From NCBI GenBank assembly GCA_036924085.1, contig JAVGWX010000013.1, forward strand, positions 57,639,652 through 57,703,651: 64,000 nucleotides of DNA. The letters run 5' to 3'. Positions 20,511-29,812 of the stretch are shown piece by piece (position 1 is the stretch's first letter; each line of letters begins with the position of its first letter). The notes below the pieces were generated by a model. The model worked only from the letters and a program-made list of their open reading frames with translations, was not told where the DNA came from and did not search any database. Made by a program: the position numbers and the translations under genes. The stretch is from Ariolimax columbianus. Lineage: Eukaryota > Mollusca > Gastropoda > Stylommatophora > Arionidae.

Positions 20511-20985
20511 TCCCGGGTGGAATAATAACAGCTATTGTCATATCAGCCATTTCCACAAAACCAAGATGCGCCACGAAAAGTCTCACTTACTCTTTTATCT
20601 GCAATAACTGAAAAACAGTTTCGGAAAAACCAGAATAGATTTTTGAAAATATATATAGAATATCTTTGGTTATTCCATTTCTAAATATTGTGCATCGGTT
20701 GATGTGAGCTAAACCACGTGAGCCGTGACCGGTAAAAGTGTCATTGGTAAGCTACATAGTGTACATTGTGTGGAGAGTATTCCTCTTTAGCCGAATAATG
20801 AATAGTGTCCCAGAAACCAGTCGCTTTTGAGAAAAGTCACAGCATGCATCTGTTCATGGCAGTGTGTGGTGTAGAAGAGCGTGCGATCCAAATTTACGCC
20901 AAGGTATTTGGAGATGTACTGTGTTCCCTCTCATGTTACTGCCATTTGATATATATATGTTTTCTCTATCTATTTCTGAGGTGGA
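20511..20985. other. No gene seen
   Basis: No coding similarity. A short AT run (ATATATATG) lies near 20950. Confidence 0.5.
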
Positions 20986-20989
20986 AAGC

Positions 20990-21205
20990 ACGTGTTTGGA
21001 TTTTGCTAAACACTCAGGCATGTCACAACATTCAGGCATGTCACAACATTTAGGCATGTCACAACATTCTGGGCATGAACAATATCTCAAAGTCACAAAA
21101 GATAAATACTCAGACACGCGACGTCCCAACTTGGTGACAGAATGTGTCACAACATTCAGGGCATGTCACAACATTCAGAGCATGAACAATATCTCAAAGT
21201 CACAA
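20990..21205. repeat. Minisatellite with ACAACATTCAGGCATGTC motif
   Basis: Begins with three 18-19 bp units of CAGGCATGTCACAACATT. A larger ~120-bp unit (GAACAATATCTCAAAGTCAC, GACACGCGACGTCCCAACTT, GTCACAACATTCAGGG) is then partly repeated. The larger unit is shared with 23160-23370. Confidence 0.8.
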
Positions 21206-21344
21206 TAGATTAGTGTTGTTCAACTCCCGTGAACTGGCATCAACAAAATACAATATATGGTATTACAGACAGTGCCATATATCAAAATGATAATTTTTTT
21301 AAATAATAGCTAAATAATGCATTGTTCTTGAAATTGTTAGGAAG

Positions 21345-21655
21345 GTGTTATGCCAGTATAAAAACCTACTGACTATAGTGAAAACACGAAAATTGACATG
21401 GTATGGACATATATCACGATCGCTGGGGTTCACCAAGAGCGTCCTGTAAGGCCCTGTGCCTGGAAATCGAGGTAGAGGGAGAGCAACAAAGAGATGAGAG
21501 GACAATATAAAAGTGTTAACTGGAAGGTCTATAGCTGAAACTAACACCCTGGCGAAAAATCGAGACGTATGACAGGAACTAGTTCGATAAACTGCAATAA
21601 TGGTGCCTCAACGACCTTCTAGGTTACGGGACATGATGATGATGATAGATGATGA
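21345..21655 (+). pseudogene. LINE-A 3' end with ATG tail
   Basis: Reads 'LLTIVKTRKLTWYGHISRS', with 'VLxGPVPGNRGRGRATKR' and 'LAKNRDV' following, the C-terminal end of the LINE-A RT. Stops interrupt it at least three times. The 3' end is well kept: GGTGCCTCAACGACCTTCTA, GGTTACGGGACATG, then (ATG)n with one interruption to about 21660. This defines the tail structure of the family. Confidence 0.83.
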
Positions 21656-21679
21656 TGATGATGATATAGTACATTAATG

Positions 21680-22240
21680 GTTGGTCGGTTGGCTATTGAT
21701 GTAGTGGCCTATGGGCTCCTGCCCTTTGGCCCAATGCCATATAGTAGTATCTGCAAGTGTTTGTAAGCTGTTGTTTAGTTCCGTACAAAGTGTTAATTTG
21801 TCTGGCCTAGGAGGAAGAAGCTCTTTCCTAACACCGGCAAGGGCCGGACATTAAAAAAGATGATGTTCAACAGTTTCATGGGGATGTGTACACAGTCAGC
21901 ACTCTGGAGCATGTTCTGGTTGGATTGTGTTCAAGTGACTCAAGTTGTGTGTGTTGAGTGAAATCAAAAAATGGTGCTTTGGTCTCTCCTTTTCAGAAGG
22001 TTGATGTTGTCTGTGATTTGGGATGGCCATAAGTTTGTAGATTTCTCTCCCAGTATTTCCCATTGCCCATCTATTCAGCCAGGTCTCTTTGTTCGCAGTC
22101 TTCAGTAGTTGTTTGACTGTCTCTAGGGTTTGGGTGTATATTGTTGATATTGACTTGCCTCCTTCTTTAGCTAATCTGTCTGCTCTGTCATTGTCAGATG
22201 TATTTGACTGACCAGGTTTACACAAGGCGTTGGAGATGAC
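21680..22240 (-). pseudogene. LINE RNase H C-terminus and Cys/His tail
   Basis: Open frame 22225-21896 reads 'SNTSDNDRADRLAKEGGKS', the last RNase H helix with its catalytic Asp, then 'TWLNRWAMGNTGREIYKLM' and 'HNLSHLNTIQPEHAPEC'. After one in-frame stop it continues 'CTHPHETVEHHLF' and 'CPALAGVRKELLPPRPDKL', completing a Cys/His knuckle, and ends '...AKGQEPIGHYINSQP' at about 21690. Only one stop and a second near 'HHLF' separate it from an intact tail, so it is fairly young. It is a different RNase H family from the one at 18250. Confidence 0.87.
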
Positions 22241-22454
22241 CTGAGCCGCGTCTATTCACGTGTTATATTTCTACCATAGCACTAAAGTTGAAGTTATTGA
22301 GAGGCGATAAAGGTGCAGTACATCTCGAAATAATTTAAATACAACATAATATGGCTTGTCTGAACAAACACAGATTACGCCACTAACACAGTTCTGAGTT
22401 ACACATGCTTCTTCTTATGAGTTTCCACACCTATCGAAATATTGTAAAACGCAT

Positions 22455-22605
22455 TGACCATGTTTGGAAGCACTTACGTATGTGAAGCTGGGTTTTCGGC
22501 AATGCCCAACATCAAATCAAAATATTGAAACTCTTTGACCGACGAACATTTAGAAAATCTAATGAGGGCAGCTGTTACAGAATATCACAATCAAACTAAA
22601 CAAAT
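22455..22605 (+). pseudogene. hAT transposase C-terminal fragment
   Basis: Reads 'MFGSTYVCEAGFSAMPNIKS' and, after a single stop, 'NSLTDEHLENLMRAAVTEYH'. This is the hAT-family C-terminal dimerisation region; the 'STYxCExxFSxM...LTDEHLENLMR' pattern is the hallmark of hAT transposases of the SCAND3/ZBED5/FAM200 type. The catalytic domain upstream is not recognisable. A matching hAT-like terminal sequence lies at 23140-23157, so LINE and R fragments appear to have landed between the coding end and the terminus. Confidence 0.8.
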
Positions 22606-22700
22606 TGGATGTGTAATGGAATGCACTGCCACGGGAGGTAATGGAGGCAGGGACAGTTAATGCATTTAAGAATAAATTGGATGCGCATGGCTTTTAGATC
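22606..22700 (+). pseudogene. CR1/jockey-type RT C-terminal motif
   Basis: Short but distinctive: 'WNALPREVMEAGTVNAFKNK' followed by LDAHG and a stop. This is the conserved last motif of CR1/L2/jockey-type RT proteins ('WNsLP..v...s...FK..LD'). It begins abruptly after the hAT fragment, as expected for a truncated insertion. Confidence 0.75.
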
Positions 22701-22724
22701 AAGGTAATGCAACTGAAAAGTCTT

Positions 22725-22880
22725 CTTCTTCTTCTTCTGCGTTCGTTCTCAATCTCCCGCTACGAAGCCCTGAACAGAGTTTTGCAAGTAGCAGGATGTA
22801 GTCCGATAGTTTACAGTTTAACTGCGATATTTGCACCTTTCGGTCCGACACATTCGTCTTCGACAGAGAAAAGTCTTCTA
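22725..22880 (-). repeat. R family, 3' half
   Basis: On plus: (CTT)5 and CTGCGTTCGTTCTCAATCTC, then TTTGCAAGTAGCAGGATGTA and TTTCGGTCCGACACATTCG. RNA sense is minus with a GAA tail. The 5' half and VNTR are missing. Confidence 0.83.
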
Positions 22881-22899
22881 AACCAGAATCAAAACGTTA

Positions 22900-23157
22900 A
22901 GTTAAGTAAAGTTAAATAATTCAAAGTCAAATAAATCACTAAAAATGAGACTGAACTTTTATTTTGTGCATTGAATTTTTATAAATCAAACATATAAATC
23001 ATTGTTTTATTATTATTACCCCAAAAAATTCTTCATAAAATTAAAAACTGTGATATATTTTTGTAGTCGTTGCTTTTAAGCTCTCTGGTGCGGTGCTCGA
23101 CAGGAACAATTGTATGTGTGTGTGGCCAAAGGAGTGACAAAGGTTGGACAGCACTGC
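22900..23157 (+). mobile_element. hAT element 3' end with terminal repeat
   Basis: AT-rich sequence ending AAAGGTTGGACAGCACTG at about 23154. On minus this starts CAGTGCTGTCCAACCTTTG, a very typical hAT terminal inverted repeat. With the transposase fragment at 22455 it defines the right end of a hAT element. I did not find the left terminus, so target duplication cannot be checked. Confidence 0.65.
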
Positions 23158-23159
23158 AC

Positions 23160-23370
23160 TAGATTAACACTCGGGCACGTGACGTCGCAACCTGGCGACA
23201 GAAAATGTCATAACATTCAGAGAACGAACAATATGTCATAGTCACACTAACACTCGGGCACGTGACGTCGCAACCTGGCGACAGAAAAGGTCACAACATT
23301 CAGGGCATGTACAATATGTCATAGTCACAATAGATTATCACTCTGACATGCGACGTCGCAGCTTGGCGAT
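23160..23370. repeat. Minisatellite related to 20990-21205
   Basis: Two and a half units of about 87-92 bp: AACACTCGGGCACGTGACGT, CGCAACCTGGCGACAGAAAA, GTCATAACATTCAG, ACAATATGTCATAGTCAC. The same unit is found 2 kb to the left. Confidence 0.85.
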
Positions 23371-24595
23371 ACCAAAATTTAAAAAATCAACAACTATTGC
23401 AGATCACGTGTTATAGACCTCCGCGCGCTAAGTATCCGTTCTGTGAGATAACATGCCCACTTCTTAACAATTAATCGGGTAACCTTTTTCACCTGTGTAG
23501 ACAGTAAGGCTCAGCAACTGCGAGCAAACGCAGTCTCTTTACAATGAGAGAATTTGCAATATTATAAATGTCCGTTAAATGAATGTCCTCCTTCATGGTT
23601 TAAACAAAATGTAATCTGAGATTGTAGTATAATTGATAAGGGCGACCATTCCTCCATTCTGCCGTCTCTAGTCCTCATATTAAATGTTAAAATAACGCGC
23701 TTGTTCATGCGTAATTTGTGAGGATTAAGTAGCAATCAGGCAGAAGTTATTCCATACTCGGTTTGTCTTCAAATGTATGGATGTTTCCTCCTGGGAAAGA
23801 CCGCGGCAGTCAGGGGCGTGGCAACAGCTTGTGGGGACACTCTGGTCGTCAGAGAGAAACTTCAAAAGGCATCTGTGACGAGTGACGACCACAGAGGTAA
23901 ACACTATCACAGCGGGAGGTCACACACACAATGGAGACATCGATCAGTGAACATTAAGCCGTTCGAATCTTTTTTTTTCATTTCTTGGCGGGAACTAGGG
24001 TCTGTGTTTGTGAAGAGCGTCCAAAATTACCGGTCGTGCTCGGCCAGCCCTGATACTCGCTAAATCCTGGATCGTATTTGCTTATTAATTTTGAGTAGCT
24101 GCGGCAGATCCAACTCCCGGTTGCACGTGATGTTTCGTCCATAGAGACCTGGCTGGGCTCTTTGGTTGAATGAGTCACGTTGCGTGTCAGACAGTTTGGG
24201 TCAGATATTAAATAAGATGATTAGTGTTTGATTAACGAGATTAAAATGGAAAGATCCAGATCTTTGTTAAACACTAGTTCCATTCAAGATCTCCGAGGTT
24301 CTGTGACAGTTTAAAATACCGGTTTGATATGTTTTGTAGGGAATCGGTAAAAGACGGCGATTGGAAAGTACAATGCTCATTTACCGCCAGCTTTAGATGA
24401 AATCCGGTTAAGCTTGTCTTTTTACTTGTTCACTCTAAAGTTAGCTGTTGCGGCAGTCGTACTTGGTGATGATGTTTGCTTGGCTGTCTCTATGGACAAA
24501 TTCACGGCGGTTACTTGTATTAGTCTAGCGTTCTTCTTTGTTCGTTATTGTTTTTGTTTGTTTGTGTTGTTTTTCTTTGTGCATTTGGCAGCTTA
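23371..24595. other. No gene seen
   Basis: About 1.2 kb of apparently single-copy sequence. Frames of 60-96 codons occur, but none shows a motif I recognise, and composition is not distinctive. A diverged host exon cannot be excluded by eye. Confidence 0.5.
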
Positions 24596-24599
24596 GTTA

Positions 24600-24665
24600 A
24601 TTTAGTTGAGTTTAGTTGAAGAATCCGCGTCATTGCACACAGCTTAACCCATACGTGCTCTGTTC
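24600..24665 (-). mobile_element. LINE 3' end fragment
   Basis: TTAGTTGAGTTTAGTTGAAG precedes ATCCGCGTCATTGCACACAG. On minus this gives the GTGTGCAATGACG...GAT end followed by an AACTA-type tail, as at 9010-9062. Only about 60 bases are present. Confidence 0.55.
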
Positions 24666-24904
24666 CTCTCCATGTTGTTGTAGAATCTCAGCACAATAGA
24701 CGAACTACGTAGCACCGGCGAGGATCTCGTATTAGGTTGGGTAGATTTTTAACACAATATTGAATCTTGCCCGGGCATCGGCCGTTAAGTCTACTATTTT
24801 CGATTTAGAACTGCCCATAGAGACAGTACAAGGGAAGTAAGAAGTAGCCGACTGACTACGACAATACAGAAGCTCACGTGTATGCAGAACATGGCATAAT
24901 ACAA

Positions 24905-25005
24905 ATAGTAAACTAAAACTAAAGATCCTAAGAACATGCATTTTTCATGTGGCAACCTATGGATGCAAAACATGGACGATTACAAAAGCACTAAGTTGCA
25001 AAGTA
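24905..25005 (+). pseudogene. LINE RT thumb fragment
   Basis: Reads 'KILRTCIFHVATYGCKTWTI' then 'TKALSCKVGVYDAE', matching the 'LL..C..P...YG.ETWTLTK' stretch near the RT thumb. It lies head-to-head with the EN relic on minus and overlaps its last bases, so it is a separate fragment. Confidence 0.72.
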
Positions 25006-25249
25006 GGAGTTTATGATGCAGAGATTATTTTTGGTGCAGAATTCCAGCAGCCTTGCCCATTTTCATGCATGCGCTCAATATTGTGTTTGCCTAAACAAAC
25101 TGGCCACGAATTCGAGTCCGATCCCACCCGAGCATTTAGGTCACCAAGTATATATAGGCAGTCCGATTTTGGAATTGTATTCACTGTATTGTCTAACTCT
25201 ACATAGAAGGAGCCCTTTGCATCTTCGGCTGATCTGAGCGTCGGAGCGT

Positions 25250-25845
25250 AGGCAGCGATAAGTGTTATGAATCCACACGAGGTAGACAATCTCATTGTTA
25301 ACATTCTTTCATATGCTCCAACTGGACGCGATAAGTGTTATGAATCCACACGAGGTAGACAATCTCATTGTTAACATTCTTTCATATGCTCCAACTGGAC
25401 GCGATAAGTGTTATGAATCCACACGAGGTAGCCAATCTCATTGTTAACATTCTTTCATATGCTCCAACTGGACGCGATAAGTGTTATGAATCCACACGAG
25501 GTAGACAATCTCATTGTTAACATTCTTTCATATGCTCCAACTGGACGCGATAAGTGTTATGAATCCACACGAGGTAGACAATCTCATTGTTAACATTTCT
25601 TTCATATGCTCCAACTGGACGCGATAAGTGTTATGAATCCACACGAGGTAGACAATCTCATTGTTAACATTTCTTTCATATGCTCCAACTGGACGCGATA
25701 AGTGTTATGAATCCACACGAGGTAGACAATCTCATTGTTAACATTCTTTCATATGCTCCAACTGGACGCGATAAGTGTTATGAATCCACACGAGGTAGAC
25801 AATCTTATTGTTAACATTCTTTCATATGCTCCAACTGGACTCTCA
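25250..25845. repeat. 73-bp minisatellite made from LINE endonuclease coding sequence
   Basis: Eight units that begin GCGATAAGTGTTATGAATCC and include ACACGAGGTAGACAATCTCA and TCATATGCTCCAACTGGAC. Each unit encodes, on minus, the EN segment '...MRLSTSCGFITLIA'. Units are nearly identical (one C for A change, two with an extra T), so the expansion is recent. Since 73 is not divisible by three, the expansion destroys the frame. Confidence 0.96.
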
Positions 25846-26049
25846 ATAGCACACAATAGCGAGTTCTTCACTGCAAAACCCATCCCACGTTGTCGGGTTT
25901 CTTCCTTTCCTCTGCCTTTAAAAAAAAAACAAGGATTAATTTTTCTTCCCAAGTGACCCATACTGGGGGAGGCGTGTCTCTTGCAGACCAGCAATATTTA
26001 TACCAAGACGATTGAGCTCGGCATCAATAACAGCCGTTTTTCTCACGTC

Positions 26050-26800
26050 ACCAATGTCTCTGAGGTCAGTGGCATGTCTCGGACACATGGTCCTGACATT
26101 CCGTCGTTGTCTCTGAGGTCACTGGCATGTCTCGGACACATGGTCCTGACATTCCGTCAATGTCTATGAGGTCAGTGGCATGTCCCGGACACATGGTCCT
26201 AACATTCCGTCAATGTCTCTGAGGTCAGTGGCATGTCCCAGACAGATGGTCCTGACATTCCGTCAATGTCTCTGAGGTCGGTGGCATATCCCGGACACAT
26301 GGTCCTGACATTCCGGCAATGTCTCTGAGGTCGGTGGAATGTCCCGGACACATGGTCCTCACATTCCGTCAATGTCTCTGAGGTCAGTGGCATGTCCCGG
26401 ACAGATGGTCCTGACATTCCGTCAATGTCTCTGAGGTCAGTGGCATGTCCCGGACACATGGTCCTGACATTCCGTCAATGCCTCTGAGGTCAGTGGCATG
26501 TCCTGGACACATGGTCCTAACATTCCACCAATGTCTCTGAGGTCAGTGGCATGTCCTGGACACATGATCCTGACATTCCGTCAATGTCTCTGAGGTCAGG
26601 GGCATGTCCCGGACAGATGGTCCGGACATTCCATCAATGTCTCTGAGGTCAGTGGCATGTCCTAGACACATTGTCCTAACATTCCACCAATGTCTCTGAG
26701 GTCAGTGGAATGTCCTGGACACATTGTCCTAACATTCCACCAATGTCTCTGAGGTCAGTGGCATGTCCCGGACACATGGTCCTGACCTCCCAAGTTGCAA
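26050..26800. repeat. 53-bp minisatellite at the start of the LINE endonuclease
   Basis: About 14 units of GTCTCTGAGGTCAGTGGCAT, GTCCCGGACACATGGTCCTG and ACATTCCGTCAAT. On minus the unit encodes the LINE stretch that follows 'WEVRTMCPG' ('CPGHATDLRDI...'). Unit variants (CAGATGG, CACTGGC, CACCAATG) are more diverged than in the 73-bp array. Confidence 0.95.
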
Positions 26801-26850
26801 GCCAAAGCCTGAAGTTTTCATGTTTAGTTTATTGCCTGGTACACTTGATT

Positions 26851-27625
26851 TACAGCCTGCGATTTGGATTTTGTCCTAGTCCCATGTACCCGTTGAAGCA
26901 GGCAGGCTGTGGTGTATCAATACTTTACTGGCTGGGGGCTGCTCAGTTTGAGGCGGGCGTTACTTGATCAGTGACACCCGAAAGTGACCATCGGAGACAG
27001 CCCGTGGCGCCCCTGCCTACACTAATTGGCAAGGGCTTATAACCCGTAAACTGCTGTCTCCCGTATCGATTCCGAGACCTGTTAAGGCCAGGGCTGGAGT
27101 AGCACCTCTCCATAACACAAAGCCAGGGTTGAAATATAGAGACCATGTTTTGTCCATGCAGTATGATCCCTCTCTCGGTCGTCCTTGTTAGCTCCAACGG
27201 AAAGGTGATACCAATACATTTGGAACAATGCAAGCTGTAGAAGCTGCCGGATCAGCAGAGCAATGCTCTATCTGTTCGCCTGTCGAGACTTCACTCCTAG
27301 ACCAGCCGCCAACCAAGGTTAAGGGCCTGGTCTGCCCTGCCACAACACTCTGAAGAGGTTGCTCTTCCCTGGTCTAGGATGAGGTTTTGTATCCTCTCGT
27401 ATGGGCTCCTCCGCACATTGTCGGTTGTCGGGCATGGTAGACGCCGACCAACTTTCAGAGTTATCAGAAAACAGGTTGCACAGCCATATCTGACTAAACC
27501 TGACAAGATAAGCCAGTATCTTATCTGCAAGGCTTCAGGTGGTTTGAAATCAGAGTTTTGCTTCTCCTATATGAGCTGCCTTCCTAGGCTTTCGAGCCCA
27601 TCTGCCCGAAACTACTGGTTTTAAG
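26851..27625 (-). other. Probable 5' leader of the endonuclease LINE
   Basis: Upstream of the EN start on minus lie interrupted frames with 'GRQQFTGYKPLPISVGRGAT' and 'CLRWSLSGVTDQVTP', phrases I associate with leader regions of such invertebrate LINEs. Stops are frequent and no ORF1 domain is visible. Assignment to the element is by position and is tentative. Confidence 0.4.
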
Positions 27626-28065
27626 GCGCCAGTGTCTCGCCTTCCGCTTCTTCTCCTGTTAGTCAAAACAGTTCTGCCGCGCGAAGGTCAGGAGATGGAC
27701 TTTGTTATCAGAGGCTATATGAGATTCCCGCCATGGGAGCATTTAGTTGGTGTTGAGAGTTCATCCTCAACCCCACCCTTGGCTATAACAACTTTTAGAA
27801 CCTCCACACAGTACGACGCAAAATAAAGCTGCACTACTGATTTGGAAAAGGGTACTGTACCGATGGTGAGTCATTGGGAGACGCATTTCTGGTCTCCTTA
27901 TCTTGTCGCCCAAGTTTGTTGTTCGATTCGCATTTCAAGTATGGCTGCCATTTGATTGTCACGTGATAGCCTTGCACTGTGACGTTATCTAGACCACGAT
28001 ATATCACGTGACTAACATGATACAAGGATGTCAACTTGCGGACTTTCTTTACTTTTGGTGAACTG
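27626..28065. other. No gene seen
   Basis: No recognised motif. Two CACGTGA palindromic motifs occur at about 27960 and 28005. Confidence 0.5.
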
Positions 28066-28069
28066 TTTC

Positions 28070-28255
28070 TGTGTCTAAGAATCGACGTCACTGCACAACA
28101 GGCATACCCATAGGTGATCAGCCTCTCTCAGCAAATGGCCCAGTGTATAGATGCTGATGGTCCATGTAGCTCTTCTTTTAGTGCACAATATAACGTTAGT
28201 CTTGTTTATGTTGATTCCCAGCCCACCTTACTGGCTTTTGCTGTTTATCTTTTTT
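28070..28255 (-). pseudogene. Possible LINE RT palm fragment
   Basis: On minus an open stretch reads 'GLGININKTNVILCTKRRAT', then 'HLLREADHLWVC'. It resembles the region after the catalytic FADD box ('GL.IN..KTKVM...'), and the 3' side has the GTGCAGTGACGTCGATTCTT end block seen at 9062. Too short to be sure. Confidence 0.45.
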
Positions 28256-28434
28256 GCAGGGCCAGGTGATAGCAACGTGTGCCATGCTAGTTAGTGTTGA
28301 AAAGGAAATAATCAGAAAGGAGAATTGTCGAAAGAGTATTTCTATAGAAACACTGCTTGTCTATATGAGGTCATATGACATGATCAGCTGAATGTCTTTG
28401 TAAGGTGAAATTGAAGCTATATTTGACATGTGGG

Positions 28435-28868
28435 GATCTGAGATGCTGGTTCAGTTAGGCATAATATACTGACTAGGACGTCCTGTCAACGCCAGGAATT
28501 ATTTACTGACTAGGACGTTGTGTCAAGGTCAGGAACAATATACCGACTAGGACGTTGTGTCAAGGTCAGGAACAATATACTGACTAGGACGTTGTATCAA
28601 GGCCAGGAACAATATACTGACCAGGACGTCGCGTCAGGTTGATGCACAATTTACTAGCGGTATTGATGCGTCAGGGTCAGGCACAATTTACTGCCAAGAG
28701 CGTCGATCTAGGGTCGGGCGCAATTTACTGACCACAATCACTGGCTTCAGGGTAAGGTACAATATGCAGATCAGGACGTCGCGTCAGTGTGAGGCACAAT
28801 ATACTAGCAGTATTGTTGCGTCAGGGTCAGGCACCATTTACTTTGGGATCAGGCACAATTAACTGTCA
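28435..28868. repeat. S2-associated VNTR, diverged
   Basis: About ten to twelve units of 35-45 bp carrying ATATACTGACTAGGACGTTG and TCAAGGTCAGGAACA, or later GCGTCAGGGTCAGGCACAAT. Units are more divergent than at 39.5 or 52.1 kb. The array leads without a break into the S2 body. Confidence 0.85.
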
Positions 28869-29135
28869 AGAGCATCGCTTTAGGCTCAGGCGCAATATAC
28901 TGAACAAAATCACTATCTCTCTTACGTGTACCTTTCCCTGGAAACAAGAAGTTTTCAAGACAGTCTGCCTGACGAGATGAGGATCAACGTGATCCCTATA
29001 GTAGTGAGCGTTACGCTTGGAAGACCGAGATCCACTTTCATCTGCACGCTGAAAGCTACTAAAACCCGCCAATAATGCTCTTTTCAAGGCGCACACAAGA
29101 TTGTGCTAACTCATTGCGGGGCTTCTCTACAACAA
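28869..29135 (+). mobile_element. S2 element body with CAA tail
   Basis: Landmarks in order: CAATATACTGAACAAAATCA, ACGTGTACCTTTCCCTGGAA, CTGCCTGACGAGATGAGGAT, GTGATCCCTATAGTAGTGAG, TTCATCTGCACGCTGAAAGC, then CTTTTCAAGGCGCACACAAG and CTCATTGCGGGGCTTC, ending (CAA)5. Noncoding. No clear tRNA boxes, so it may be a SINE of another origin. Confidence 0.82.
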
Positions 29136-29149
29136 CAACAACAATAAGA

Positions 29150-29292
29150 GCATGTCGTATGTAGGGACTAATTGTGTGAGGGACAGAGATGAGAATAGCA
29201 CCATTACCACACTGAGAGTATGTCGTATGTAGGGACTAATTGTGTTAGTGACAGAGATGAGAATAGCACGATTACCACACTGAGAGTCTGTC
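29150..29292. repeat. Tandem duplication of about 67 bp
   Basis: GCATGTCGTATGTAGGGACT through ATTACCACACTGAGAGT is present twice with few differences. No link to other repeats in the window. Confidence 0.9.
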
Positions 29293-29594
29293 ATTAGAAC
29301 CAACTAATAGTGAGATCTTGGCAGTCAAAGATAAAAGACTCCTTGCCGTTGTTCACATAGACCAAACACATGCTGAGTGTGGAATAGCCTTCTGTGTTTC
29401 ACATACAACTCAAGAAGCAATGTCAAAGATATGAGACATATAAAAATGTCTTTTTCGAAGGGACGGAAAAAGCAGTCGAAGAAGACATGAGTTTTATTCG
29501 AACACAAATACGTCACGCCTTTTTCTAGGAATCGCGTTTTGTGTCCGAGCGGTAGCACTGATCTATAGGCGTTGTTTGGAGCTGTGCTCATGTC

Positions 29595-29812
29595 CCGTTG
29601 CAGCCCGCTTCAGTTTACCCGTCGTCTTTTTTCCGGGTGCTTGATGCGGAGTCCCCTGCATCTCGTAGTCGCCCCCTAGTCGTCTTGTCACTGAGGTCAG
29701 GCGGTTCGAGACGAGAGAGTGAGGATAAAAAGTAGCGCAGTTAATCCTTACACAAAATATCGCTAGCAAATAAATGATACCATCATCATCTACGATGGAC
29801 CGCAGCCTTTGC
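29595..29812 (+). mobile_element. SINE-1 related copy, body
   Basis: Shares GTGCTTGATGCGGAGTCCCC, TGCATCTCGTAGTCGCCCCC, AGTCGTCTTGTCACTGAGGT and GAGTGAGGATAAAAAGTAGC with the minus copy at 16310-16640. The 3' end (CCATCATCATCTACGATGG) runs into the first unit of the 143-bp array. Confidence 0.78.

Larger units (their letters stand above)
24980..26850 (-). pseudogene. LINE endonuclease domain broken by two minisatellites
   Basis: Read on minus from 26850: 'LATWEVRTMCPG' is the opening 'ATWNVRTM' strand of an apurinic-type endonuclease. It is followed by a 53-bp array (26800-26050), then 'VRKTAVIDAELNRLGINIAG' with 'LQETRLPQYGSLG' (Glu of the LQET motif), 'GMGFAVKNSLLCAIESPVGA' and 'RLSTSCGFITLIA'. 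Next comes a 73-bp array (25845-25250), and then 'TLIAAYAPTLRSAEDAKGSF', 'YILGDLNARVGSDSNSWP' (the GDFNA motif, F to L) and 'CTKNNLCIINSYFAT'. The order of EN motifs is complete apart from the final SDH region. Frameshifts occur at the arrays and near 25050. No RT follows. Confidence 0.88.

Noticed and set aside
23773..24063. 96-codon plus-strand frame as a host gene
   Set aside because: No recognised motif, no splice or codon evidence, and a length common by chance in this composition. Left as unassigned sequence.
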